Shown piece by piece: positions 4,437-11,398 of a stretch of 12,020 nucleotides of DNA (the stretch's first letter is position 1; each line of letters begins with the position of its first letter). The notes under the pieces are model-generated. The model was not told the DNA's origin. It saw nothing but the letters and a program-made list of their open reading frames with translations, and ran no database searches. The position numbers were made by a program, and so were the translations under genes. Source of the stretch: WLND01 sp040398845 (GTDB lineage: Bacteria > Actinomycetota > Actinomycetes > S36-B12); the NCBI GenBank assembly GCA_040398845.1, contig JBBATH010000030.1:1-12020 (forward strand). The letters are read 5' to 3'.

Positions 4437-7052
4437 CTACTTCGTCAGGCCGAGCGCCGCACGCAGACGCTTAGCGCTCATCATGCCGGGCTCCTCCTCG
4501 TCCCGATCGAAACTGGCGAGGAGCGCGATGAGGTCCTGCCTTCGAGTCGGGTCGGCCGCTGCCTCGCGGGGGGTGAGGCCCGCGAGGGCGGGAATCTGAT
4601 CGTCGAGCCAGTTCTCCTCGTACGTGCGGATGTACTCCTCAAGGGCGGCGACGATCGCCGGATCGTTCTGGTCGAGCATCCCGGACTCACTGTCGCCCGT
4701 CGTACGACCTCCACCCGCCCGGATCGCGGCGGCGTATTCGCCTTTCATGCTCGTGCGTTCATCCTTCACTATGACGAGGTCTGGGCAAAGTGCGCGGAGT
4801 ACCCCGAGGACCCTGTCCATCCTTTGGGTGCTGTTCGTCTGGATCGTGAGCTCCTTGTTGGCCCAGTCGAGGGTTGCCCGGATCTTCTCCTGGCCATGCG
4901 TGACGACGTACTCGTGCCAGGTGCGTGGTGACGTGGCGGTGGGCTTCTTGCCGGTGTCGACGGCCTCGTAGGTGACATCAAGCCCAGCCAGTAGCCGCTT
5001 GGCGTTCGTCACCTTCACGACGGCCTCGCACATGATTGTGTCCTCGCCCTCGGTATTAACGATGGTGGGCGGGGCGTAGCGCCGTGACAGGAACTCGATG
5101 AGGTCGACCGGGTCGGGTTCGTCGTCAAGGAGTTCAATGAGCGCATCGCGGTAGCGCAGGTTGATGGACTCGACTGCGCCAACGATCTGCATCATGGATC
5201 CCACCGTGACGATTCGCGTGCAGATGAGGCTGCCGGGTGTCACCAACTGGCTGGCTTTGCGCTCGACGATCTCGATTCGGTCGCCGGTGCGAAGATCGCG
5301 CAGGAGCATGCCGACACCGGGCGTTGTCTCGACGATCTCGAAGATCGAGCGCTCTGCGAGGAGCCACTGCTCGGCGAGCAGGTACTCATCAGCCGGGAGC
5401 AGGAACCCGCGCTGCGACAGGAATTCCTCGAAGGCGCCGCCCTCGAACAGGAGCACATCGAGGACGAGGCCATACTCGAGTGCCTCGACGAAGGGGCGGC
5501 TCGGTCCCCAGTGGGCGGTCCATACCTCGGCAAGCTCGATGATCTGCGCTCGGAGTGGACCGTCGACTAGAAACGTGGTGGCCTTCGCGTAGAGCCACAT
5601 GGCGCGCTCCTCGATCGGGAGCTGCTCGCGATGTTGATGGCACTGCTTGTATTTCCGGCCCGACCCGCACCAGCATCGGTCATTGCGGCCGATATCGTCG
5701 CGAACGGGTGCGCTGAAGCGCTCGAGGGTCTGGCGGAGCGGATCGTCGGCTTCGGCGCCTGCCCGGTTCAGGAGCGCGAGGCCGCGCGCGGCATCGCCTC
5801 GGTCGCTCGCGTATCGGGCGAGATCGAACAGCGGCAATGGCCACGATGGATCGAGGGATTCGGCTGCATTGAATGCTCCTTCGGCCTCCTCGATCATCCC
5901 GAGCCGCTCGAGCGCCTTGGCTTGGAGCCACAGCAGGGCGACCCGCGCCTGCCGCGGCGCCTGCTCGGTGAGGGCGCCGGTGAAGACTGCGAGCACTGCC
6001 GCTCCCGCGACCTCGACGCCCATGACTTCCTGCGAGAACGACTCGGCAACACCTGGGTTCGTGAGCTGCGAAAGGGTCTCGCGAGCTCCAGGGAACTGGC
6101 CGAACCCATCGAAGGCATCGCTTGCGGAATCCGCCACTTCCACGAGTACCTCGAACTCCATGCTGAAGGCCGCGTAGAGGTCGAGCAGGGAAAGCAGCGC
6201 GTTGACCTCGGCGTCGCCGAACCCGTAGGACGCACTGAGTTCCTGCGCGGCGTCGGCTGTGCTCTCGGCCTTGAAGTCGAACCCGGCGCGTGCGAAATGC
6301 TCTTGGAAGACCGAAAGTCCGGCAAGCTCAAGCATCTCACCAATGGGCAGCGTCAGGTGAATGAAGGAGCCGGGCAGGTCGACGCAGGACTGCCAGATGG
6401 CGGCATCGATCTCAACCGGATGACCGTGCTCGATGGTGAACTCGCGCATAAGTGCGACGAGCTGCACGGACGGCGGGGCGACGGAACCCATCGGCACCGC
6501 CTCGATGAGCCAGCCATCATCGGTTGCCTCGACCGAGACGAATTCGCCGGCAGTTGCCTTGATGCCGGTCAGAAAGCCGGCCGGAAGCATCCACCCCATA
6601 TCCGGGACGGACTGCGGCGGAATGCCGCGCGCATCGGTATCTTCCCGGGTGAGCATGCCAGCGATCGGCTCGATCGGCTGCCCGTCGGCGAGGAAGTGAT
6701 ACTCGTCGCGTTCAGTGAGCATGATGAGCGGGGCAAGGTCGGGGAGCAGTGCCAGCATGTCGAAGGCGACCTCGTCCTTCGTGAGCCGGTGGGTGAAGCG
6801 ATGGCCACTGAGCAGGGTGGGTAGGTGCGCCATGCGTTCATCCAGGAGGAAGTGAACGAGGTGCTCATCACCATCGGCGAGCGCCTCTTCGACCCAGAGG
6901 TCGGGAGCGTCGTCGAGCTCGGGATCCATATGGACGCCGTCCGCCTTGAGGGACTCGACGATCTCCTCATCGGTCAGCGGCCCGCGCTCGGCGAGAAGCC
7001 GCGCGATCGCCTGGCCGTCAGTCTGCTCGGGTCGCCTGATCTTCTTGCCCAT
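4437..7052 (-). CDS. Large SEC-C motif protein with TPR-like region
   Basis: This 871-aa cytosolic protein has a central SEC-C zinc motif at about residues 454-472: GRNDRCWCGSGRKYKQCH, with C460, C462, C471 and H472 as ligands. Before it, residues 365-445 look like TPR-type helix pairs (QARVALLWLQAKALERLGMI, then AEGAFNAAESLDPSWPL, then DLARYASDRGD). Residues 560-630 hold a conserved-looking beta-rich block, SIFEIVETTPGVGMLLRDLR followed by TGDRIEIVERKAS. The C-terminus has ENWLDDQIPALAGLTPREAA and DPTRRQDLIALL (814-845), a short W-x-P-A-L-G-G-T-P-x-E-A pattern common in SEC-C proteins. SEC-C modules bind zinc and occur as add-ons in SecA and many uncharacterised proteins; the function of this long form is unknown to me. 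AAGGAGGA upstream fixes the ATG. It lies between the ATPase and transporter genes on the same strand. Confidence 0.88.
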   Translation of the reverse strand: MGKKIRRPEQTDGQAIARLLAERGPLTDEEIVESLKADGVHMDPELDDAPDLWVEEALADGDEHLVHFLLDERMAHLPTLLSGHRFTHRLTKDEVAFDMLALLPDLAPLIMLTERDEYHFLADGQPIEPIAGMLTREDTDARGIPPQSVPDMGWMLPAGFLTGIKATAGEFVSVEATDDGWLIEAVPMGSVAPPSVQLVALMREFTIEHGHPVEIDAAIWQSCVDLPGSFIHLTLPIGEMLELAGLSVFQEHFARAGFDFKAESTADAAQELSASYGFGDAEVNALLSLLDLYAAFSMEFEVLVEVADSASDAFDGFGQFPGARETLSQLTNPGVAESFSQEVMGVEVAGAAVLAVFTGALTEQAPRQARVALLWLQAKALERLGMIEEAEGAFNAAESLDPSWPLPLFDLARYASDRGDAARGLALLNRAGAEADDPLRQTLERFSAPVRDDIGRNDRCWCGSGRKYKQCHQHREQLPIEERAMWLYAKATTFLVDGPLRAQIIELAEVWTAHWGPSRPFVEALEYGLVLDVLLFEGGAFEEFLSQRGFLLPADEYLLAEQWLLAERSIFEIVETTPGVGMLLRDLRTGDRIEIVERKASQLVTPGSLICTRIVTVGSMMQIVGAVESINLRYRDALIELLDDEPDPVDLIEFLSRRYAPPTIVNTEGEDTIMCEAVVKVTNAKRLLAGLDVTYEAVDTGKKPTATSPRTWHEYVVTHGQEKIRATLDWANKELTIQTNSTQRMDRVLGVLRALCPDLVIVKDERTSMKGEYAAAIRAGGGRTTGDSESGMLDQNDPAIVAALEEYIRTYEENWLDDQIPALAGLTPREAAADPTRRQDLIALLASFDRDEEEPGMMSAKRLRAALGLTK

Positions 7053-7056
7053 GCGG

Positions 7057-7064
7057 TCCTCCTT
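7057..7064 (-). promoter_or_regulatory. Strong Shine-Dalgarno sequence of the SEC-C gene
   Basis: On the minus strand AAGGAGGA lies four bases before the ATG at 7052. It is the best ribosome binding site in the window and contrasts with the leaderless-type starts elsewhere. The remaining gap to the ATPase gene (7065-7148) contains a GAGTG-C-CACTC palindrome (7103-7113) and no clear promoter, so read-through from the ATPase gene is likely. Confidence 0.72.
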
Positions 7065-7148
7065 GGTCGCCTCGTGAATGGCACTGACGCGTCCATGCTG
7101 TGGAGTGCCACTCTTCGGACCTCATTCGCATACGGTGGTCGCGTGACG

Positions 7149-8642
7149 TCAGCCTGACCCATGCGCCGGCGGCGAGCCGTACATCTCGGCAAGATCGACA
7201 TGGATGACGACTGGGGCACTGGTCGCCGGCGGCCGCATCCCTCTGGCCCTGCATGAGTAGAAGGCGAGCCCGGTCCTTGAAACGTCGATGCCTGAGGCTC
7301 CAAGGCGCGCGCGGATGCGCTGGAGCCGTTCCACTTGCGCATGGGTTCCTGGCTCGCTCCACTTGCACTCCCCGATGCTCAACAGGGTTGACCGACCGTC
7401 AACGATTCCGAAAACGACGACGTCGATCTGGGCCTGCTCCCGACCGCCCATTGACACGACCGCGGGGGCGACGCGGGTGATCGCCGAGGCGTGGAACCTC
7501 TGGGGATCGGCATGGGTGAGCGCCCAGTCGCGGCATATCTCCTCGAATTGAGGTCCGATGACCTGGCTGCGGAAGGCACCTTGCTGCTGCTCCCAGATTG
7601 AGGTGACATCGTTCGTCGTGTTGAGGCGGGACCATACGGGGCGCATGACGGCCCGCTCGAACCGGATGATCTGGTCCGCGATCCGCCACACGGGCTTGCG
7701 CGTTGAGAAGGCGTCATCGACCTTCGCGAGATACCCAGCGCTCTCCAAGACGCTCAGGTGATGGGCGATGTCGGTGCTCTGCCTGCCTACCCGTGTGGAG
7801 ATGGCCCCACGGGTAGTCGAGCCAGTGGCGGCGGCCCCGAGGATGGAATTGAAGACCTGCGGGTCCCTGACATCGAGGTCCTCGAGTGTCAGGTACTGGG
7901 CTTCGCGGAAGAGCGGCGATGAGGAACTGAGCGGGTTCGCGCAGACCCAGCGGTCGAAGGACCGCGAATCCTGGGGCGCGCTCCCTCGCGCGAGGGAGCG
8001 ATAGGCAGGAGTGCCCCCGGTGATCGAAAAGAGTTGCGCGGCGATGCGCTCGTCTTCGATTCCCCAGAAGGCCCGGTGCTCACGGAAGTCGAGGGGAGGC
8101 ACCACGAGGTCGAGTGAGCTCCGTCCGCGAAGTGGGGCTTGCCCGGTGAGGAGGTTGCCCATGAACGCGAGGGCCGAGCCGCAGAGGATGAGACGTGTTC
8201 GGGAATCACGTCGTTCGGGTCGACGCGGGCTGAATGCGCGTTGCATGATGCTCGCGATGGAGGGCGTCGACTGAGCGAGGTATGGGAACTCGTCGAGGAC
8301 GACGGTGGTCGGCCGTTCTCGGCCGAGCCCTAGGAGCGCGTCGAGTGCATCGCCCCAGTCGGTCAGAATGAGGGGGGCGAGGGCTCCGGTGTGGGATGCG
8401 AGTTCGCGGCCGAGGCGGCCGAGGGTCATCAACTCGGTGTCCTGGGTCGCCTCGAAGGCAAAGCCACCCGTCTGCTCGACGAGCGCGCTAAGCAGGAAGG
8501 TCTTGCCAAGTCGCCGACGCCCATACACGATGCCGAGGAGCGCGCCAGGCCGCGGATCCGCCGCGAAGTCCGAGATCTCGGCCCACTGGCGATCCCGCGC
8601 CTCGACGTCGGACGGCTTGGCTGTCACGCTGGTACCGGTCAT
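7149..8642 (-). CDS. AAA ATPase of the DUF234/archaeal ATPase type
   Basis: The 497-aa protein has a Walker A loop GRRRLGKTF (41-49), a Walker B strand VVLDEFPYL (114-122) and a sensor strand LILCGSAL (151-158), the set found in the ATPase_2/archaeal ATPase family. A helix-turn-helix-like segment follows (GRQSTDIAHHLSVLESAGYL, 286-305), then the DUF234 region beginning VWRIADQIIRFERAV. The C-terminus holds a PD-(D/E)xK-like core: FEEIC (366-370), QIDVVVFG (405-412) and LSIGECKW (421-428; D407, E425, K427). Such proteins are widespread in bacteria and archaea, often in mobile regions, and their exact role is poorly known; ATP-dependent action on DNA is inferred. The ATG at 8642 lies six bases after TATACT, suggesting a leaderless transcript. 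A decayed piece of a related gene lies at 9781-9920. Confidence 0.87.
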   Translation of the reverse strand: MTGTSVTAKPSDVEARDRQWAEISDFAADPRPGALLGIVYGRRRLGKTFLLSALVEQTGGFAFEATQDTELMTLGRLGRELASHTGALAPLILTDWGDALDALLGLGRERPTTVVLDEFPYLAQSTPSIASIMQRAFSPRRPERRDSRTRLILCGSALAFMGNLLTGQAPLRGRSSLDLVVPPLDFREHRAFWGIEDERIAAQLFSITGGTPAYRSLARGSAPQDSRSFDRWVCANPLSSSSPLFREAQYLTLEDLDVRDPQVFNSILGAAATGSTTRGAISTRVGRQSTDIAHHLSVLESAGYLAKVDDAFSTRKPVWRIADQIIRFERAVMRPVWSRLNTTNDVTSIWEQQQGAFRSQVIGPQFEEICRDWALTHADPQRFHASAITRVAPAVVSMGGREQAQIDVVVFGIVDGRSTLLSIGECKWSEPGTHAQVERLQRIRARLGASGIDVSRTGLAFYSCRARGMRPPATSAPVVIHVDLAEMYGSPPAHGSG

Positions 8643-8647
8643 TAGAA

Positions 8648-8684
8648 CAGTATAAGCGCAGTTATTATAAATACAGTTATACAG
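8648..8684 (-). promoter_or_regulatory. AT-rich promoter with repeated CAGTTAT elements before the ATPase gene
   Basis: This short AT-rich island stands out from its GC-rich surroundings. On the minus strand TATACT (8654-8649) ends six bases before the ATG, fitting a leaderless -10 box, and a perfect TATAAT (8669-8664) lies 15 bases further up. Neither has a good -35. On the plus strand CAGTTAT occurs at 8659-8665 and 8674-8680, with a variant CAGTATA at 8648-8654, so a regulator could bind repeated sites overlapping both -10 boxes. Confidence 0.45.
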
Positions 8685-8693
8685 AGCTCGACC

Positions 8694-8930
8694 GTGCCGG
8701 GAGGGAGGGCGAGCCTCTCATTGCCCCTCATGGGACTGCGGAGGATAGGTTCCATCGATAACTGTGGATGGCGGTACCTACTCCCCGGTCCCGTGTGATC
8801 TCATCGTGCGCGCCCCGAAGGTGCTGCTCCACGATCACCTCGACGGGGGCCTGCGCCCCCAGACGGTGCTCGACCTCGGCGAGGAGTTTGGCTATCAGGG
8901 GTTGCCCGCGAGTGATGCAGCGTCGCTCGA
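8694..8930 (+). pseudogene. Truncated second copy of the add promoter and 5' end
   Basis: Bases 8694-8763 match the region upstream of the full add gene (9917-9980), including the blocks GGAGGGAGGGCGAGCCTC and GGATAGGTTCCAT. From a GTG at 8764 the frame reads VDGGTYSPVPCDLIVRAPKV, then LLHDHLDGGLRPQTVLDLGE, then EFGYQGLPASDAASL. This is the adenosine deaminase N-terminus with its zinc-binding H-D-H, differing from the intact copy mostly at third codon positions. Similarity ends near 8930 (about codon 55) and the frame drifts into unrelated sequence ending at 9105. There is no later catalytic motif, so it cannot be an enzyme. The silent-type divergence suggests the fragment came from a related but different add allele and not from a recent local duplication. 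Confidence 0.8.
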
Positions 8931-9126
8931 TGGCTCCGGTGGCCTGTCGATATCCGGGGGCGCTGATGTCTGCCGTTGGCTCTCCGTCGGTGTGGGTGAT
9001 CGTCCACCCTGTCGAGAGTTTGACGCGGACTCGGTCGCCGGTCCGGGTCGCAACGTAGTCGGTGATTCGGGCCCCATTCGTTGGGCCAGATCCCGTTCGC
9101 GATAGGGGTAGCGCTCGAGCTCCGGC
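8931..9126. other. Unassigned spacer with a coding-like minus-strand frame
   Basis: No recognised gene lies between the add fragment and the VapBC module. On the minus strand, about 9070-8930, one frame is coding-like with GC-rich third positions and reads RITDYVATRTGDRVRVKLST followed by GWTITHTDGEP; it has no start of its own. A second minus-strand frame further up reads APELERYPYRERDLAQRMG. Together they could be a frameshifted gene piece, but I recognise no family. Confidence 0.3.
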
Positions 9127-9141
9127 GCATGGAACCTATCC
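9127..9141 (-). repeat. Inverted copy of the add promoter/start motif
   Basis: GCATGGAACCTATCC is the exact reverse complement of GGATAGGTTCCATGC at 9966-9980, the -10 box and start region of add; the truncated copy carries GGATAGGTTCCAT at 8743-8755. The three copies thus comprise two direct and one inverted. A 15-base exact match close by is unlikely by chance and may mark a rearrangement end. Confidence 0.5.
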
Positions 9142-9155
9142 GTGAGACAGGGCGA

Positions 9156-9161
9156 TATCCT
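9156..9161 (+). promoter_or_regulatory. Putative -10 box for leaderless vapB
   Basis: TATCCT fits TANNNT and lies exactly seven bases before the GTG at 9169, so transcription would start on the start codon. It supports choosing this GTG over the in-frame GTG at 9142, which lies upstream of the box. No clear -35 is visible. Confidence 0.42.
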
Positions 9162-9168
9162 TGCGGGT

Positions 9169-9381
9169 GTGACTGATATCCTCATAAGAAATGTACCCGA
9201 CGAAGTTGTGGCGGCGCTCGACGCCAACGCTCAACGCGCCGGTGTGACGAGAGCGGAGTATCTGCGCCGGGTTCTTGCCGAACAGCGAGGTCGGGCGCTG
9301 ACACGCGAGCAACTCGACCGCTTCGCCGAACGTACCGCTGATTTGGGTAATCCCGAGGTGATGGCAGCCGCATGGTGGTGA
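9169..9381 (+). CDS. vapB: VapB/FitA-like ribbon-helix-helix antitoxin
   Basis: The 70-aa protein starts VTDILIRNVPDEVVAALDAN, the classic FitA-like ribbon-helix-helix pattern (strand ILIRNVPDEV, helix VAALDANAQRAG, helix TRAEYLRRVLAEQ). The tail ALTREQLDRFAERTADLGNP ends in a Trp-rich MAAAWW that would wrap the PIN toxin. It should bind operator DNA as a dimer and neutralise the VapC encoded with a 10-base overlap. Unlike the modules at the left of the window it shows no stop or frameshift. The GTG at 9169 is chosen because conserved sequence begins there and a TATCCT box precedes it by seven bases. Confidence 0.82.
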   Translation: MTDILIRNVPDEVVAALDANAQRAGVTRAEYLRRVLAEQRGRALTREQLDRFAERTADLGNPEVMAAAWW

Positions 9382-9776
9382 CCAACTGGCTCATCGACAA
9401 GTCAGCACTCAACCGCATCAACACCGCCAACGACGAGTGGCTGGCGCGCATCCAACGCGGGCTGGTCAGGATCTCGACCGTCACCCTGCTCGAGATCGGC
9501 TACTCCACTCGTAGTGCCTCTGATCACCGCGCCACGCTCGGTGAACCGCCGGTGTCATCGATGACGGTCGAGCACATCACTCCAGCGGTCGAAGCTCGCG
9601 CCATCGAGATTCAGATGCTGCTTGCGGACCGGGGGCAACACCGAGCACCGTCGATTCCTGATCTGCTCATCGCGGCGACCGCAGAACTGGCCAAGCTCAC
9701 GGTGTTGCATGCGGACAAGGACTTCGACCTGATCGCGGCGATCACCAACCAATCCGTCGAGCGCCTCGACCTCTGA
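9372..9776 (+). CDS. vapC: VapC-like PIN-domain toxin, apparently intact
   Basis: The 134-aa protein carries the full PIN-domain acidic set: NWLIDKSALNR (D9), TVTLLEIGYSTRS (E41), APSIPDLLIAATAEL (D97) and VLHADKDFDLIA (D115/D117). PIN toxins of VapBC modules are Mg2+-dependent endoribonucleases, often cutting tRNA or rRNA, and are held inactive by the VapB dimer. The ATG at 9372 overlaps the antitoxin by ten bases; a GTG at 9378 giving a GTGA overlap is a reasonable alternative start. With its antitoxin this is the only complete TA module in the window whose both genes look undamaged. It sits between the truncated and the full copies of the add 5' region. Confidence 0.86.
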   Translation: MVVTNWLIDKSALNRINTANDEWLARIQRGLVRISTVTLLEIGYSTRSASDHRATLGEPPVSSMTVEHITPAVEARAIEIQMLLADRGQHRAPSIPDLLIAATAELAKLTVLHADKDFDLIAAITNQSVERLDL

Positions 9777-9780
9777 TCCT

Positions 9781-9920
9781 TTGCCAATGTGGGAGTGCAG
9801 GACCACAACTGATTGGACGATATCGCGCAGATCGCGCACTGCACCAACGTCGCGCGACGAGCTTCGCCGCCAACGACTCGGCGCTCTTTGAGAAGCTCAG
9901 GTGATGGGCGGTGTCGGTGC
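9781..9920 (-). pseudogene. Fragment of a DUF234-type ATPase gene
   Basis: Bases 9884-9920 match 7741-7777 of the intact ATPase gene at about 32 of 37 positions, including 25 of 26 at the right end. Translated on the minus strand, the fragment reads TDTAHHLSFSKSAESLAAKL against TDIAHHLSVLESAGYLAK in the helix-turn-helix segment of the ATPase. Downstream, in a shifted frame, VRDLRDIVQSVVVLHSHIG may correspond to the DUF234 start (VWRIADQIIRFERAVM), though that match is weak. The piece lacks the ATP-binding and nuclease-like parts and has no start, so it is a relic. It ends where add-upstream sequence begins, just as the intact ATPase gene is followed by add-upstream sequence near 8694. Confidence 0.55.
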
Positions 9921-9943
9921 CTGGAGGGAGGGCGAGCCTCACA

Positions 9944-9974
9944 TTGCCCAACATCGGGCTGCGGGGGATAGGTT
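9944..9974 (+). promoter_or_regulatory. Putative add promoter
   Basis: TAGGTT (9969-9974) fits the TANNNT -10 pattern and lies six bases before the ATG at 9981, giving a leaderless or nearly leaderless transcript. TTGCCC (9944-9949) is a possible -35 but with a long 19-base spacer. Both elements are also present in the truncated copy (TAGGTT at 8746-8751), which supports their importance. Confidence 0.42.
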
Positions 9975-9980
9975 CCATGC

Positions 9981-11117
9981 ATGGTTGTTGACGGCGGTAC
10001 CTACTCACCAGTCCCTACTGATCTCATCGTGCGCGCGCCCAAGGTGCTGCTGCACGACCACCTCGATGGCGGCCTTCGGCCGCAGACGGTGCTTGACCTC
10101 GCGGATGAGTTCGGCTACGCCGGCCTCCCTGCGCAGGATGCCGGCACCCTTGCCAAGTGGTTCGCCGATGCTGCCTACTCCGGCTCCCTTGAGCGCTACC
10201 TCGAGACCTTCAAGCACACGGTCGGGGTGACCCAGACCGAGGAGGCACTGCGCCGCGTCGCGCGCGAGTGCGCGGTCGATCTCGCCGCCGATGGCGTCGT
10301 CTACGCCGAGATTCGCTACGCCCCTGAGTTGCACGTCGAGCAGGGCTTGTCGCTCGATGCGATCGTCGAGGCGGTGCTCGCCGGCTTCTCCGAGGGGCAG
10401 CGCGAGGCCGAGAGCCAGGGTCATCGCATCCGGGTTGGGGTGCTTCTCACCGCGATGCGCACCGCTACCCACTCGCGCCAGATCGCCGAGCTCGCGGTGA
10501 AGTACCGCGACCTCGGGGTCGTGGGATTCGACATTGCCGGCGCTGAAGCAGGGTTCCCGCCGACCCGTCATCTTGATGCCTTCGAGTACCTGCGCCGCGA
10601 GAGCGCCCACTTTACCATCCATGCGGGCGAGGCCTTCGGGCTGCCGTCGATCTGGGAGGCGATCCAGTGGTGCGGCGCCGACCGCCTCGGCCACGGCGTG
10701 CGCATCGTCGACGACATCACGGTCGAGCCTGATGGCTCCGTGACACTCGGCCGGCTCGCCGCCTACGTCCGCGATCAACGCATTCCGCTGGAAATGTGCC
10801 CCTCTTCAAATATCCAGACCGGAGCCGCGCCCTCCATCGAGCAGCATCCGATCGGCCTGCTCCGGCGACTGGGCTTCCGCGTGACCGTCAATACCGATAA
10901 CCGGCTCATGTCGGGCACCTCGATGTCGCGTGAGATGGAACTGCTGAGCAACGCCTTCGGCTACGGGCTGAACGATCTGCAGTGGTTCACCCTCAATGCG
11001 ATGAAGAGCGCATTCCTTCCCTTCGATGAGCGTCTTACGATGATTAATGAACAGATCAAGCCGCAGTACTCGGCACTCAAGGCAGTCCTCGCGGACCGCC
11101 TCACAGGGAGGGAATGA
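9981..11117 (+). CDS. add: Adenosine deaminase
   Basis: The 378-aa enzyme hydrolyses adenosine (and deoxyadenosine) to inosine and ammonia in purine salvage, in the cytosol. All key motifs are present: the zinc-binding H-x-H in VLLHDHLDGGLRP (H25, H27), substrate-side GFDIAGAEAGFP (182-193), FTIHAGEAFG with zinc ligand H214 and catalytic E217, DRLGHGVRI with H238, MCPSSNIQTGA (272-282), and VTVNTDNRLMSGTS with zinc ligand D306. An Asn follows that Asp where many homologues have a second Asp; this NTDN form is, to my knowledge, usual in actinobacterial enzymes. Length matches the family. It has a downstream partner three bases away. The start ATG is supported by the TAGGTT box; the ATG at 9977 leads straight to a stop. 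Confidence 0.96.
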   Translation: MVVDGGTYSPVPTDLIVRAPKVLLHDHLDGGLRPQTVLDLADEFGYAGLPAQDAGTLAKWFADAAYSGSLERYLETFKHTVGVTQTEEALRRVARECAVDLAADGVVYAEIRYAPELHVEQGLSLDAIVEAVLAGFSEGQREAESQGHRIRVGVLLTAMRTATHSRQIAELAVKYRDLGVVGFDIAGAEAGFPPTRHLDAFEYLRRESAHFTIHAGEAFGLPSIWEAIQWCGADRLGHGVRIVDDITVEPDGSVTLGRLAAYVRDQRIPLEMCPSSNIQTGAAPSIEQHPIGLLRRLGFRVTVNTDNRLMSGTSMSREMELLSNAFGYGLNDLQWFTLNAMKSAFLPFDERLTMINEQIKPQYSALKAVLADRLTGRE

Positions 11118-11120
11118 GCG

Positions 11121-11384
11121 ATGTCGCTCCTCGACGTTGTTGAATCGAATCAGGGACATGTGACCGATCTTCGGGAGGAGCTCGGACGTGTGAGGGCGGC
11201 ACTCGACCGAGCCGACGCCGTGCTGGGGGTGGCTGACGAGACCCTTGAGCGGGCCGAGGTCGCGATCAAGTCGAGCCGCACCTGGGGGCCGATCGTGCTC
11301 GCTGTGCTCGGTGCCGCTGTCGTCGGGGTTGGCGTCGTGATCGTCATGCGCAAGCGGAGCCATGCGTCGGAGGACTCCGACTGA
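11121..11384 (+). CDS. Small single-pass membrane protein with coiled-coil-like N-terminus
   Basis: This 87-aa protein begins three bases after the add stop, with GGGAGGGAA overlapping the add end as ribosome binding site, so the two are co-transcribed. Residues 5-50 form a long charged amphipathic helix (ESNQGHVTDLREELGRVRAA, then DRADAVLGVADETLERAEVA) suited to a coiled coil. Residues 56-76 are one transmembrane helix (WGPIVLAVLGAAVVGVGVVI), followed by a basic RKR stop-transfer and an acidic end. The topology resembles small actinobacterial hypothetical membrane proteins; the function is unknown. A link to adenosine metabolism is suggested only by the shared transcript. Confidence 0.74.
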   Translation: MSLLDVVESNQGHVTDLREELGRVRAALDRADAVLGVADETLERAEVAIKSSRTWGPIVLAVLGAAVVGVGVVIVMRKRSHASEDSD

Positions 11385-11398
11385 CGCTCAAACCGGTC

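Noticed and set aside
5631..6824. A 397-codon open frame on the plus strand
   Set aside because: It mirrors the SEC-C gene, whose zinc motif, Shine-Dalgarno sequence and codon pattern show the minus strand is coding.
8764..9105. A 113-codon frame as an intact gene
   Set aside because: Only the first ~55 codons resemble add; the rest is unrelated and the catalytic motifs are absent, so it is a truncated copy.
10005..10778. A 257-codon minus-strand frame inside add
   Set aside because: It is the antisense shadow of adenosine deaminase; no motif or start signal supports it.
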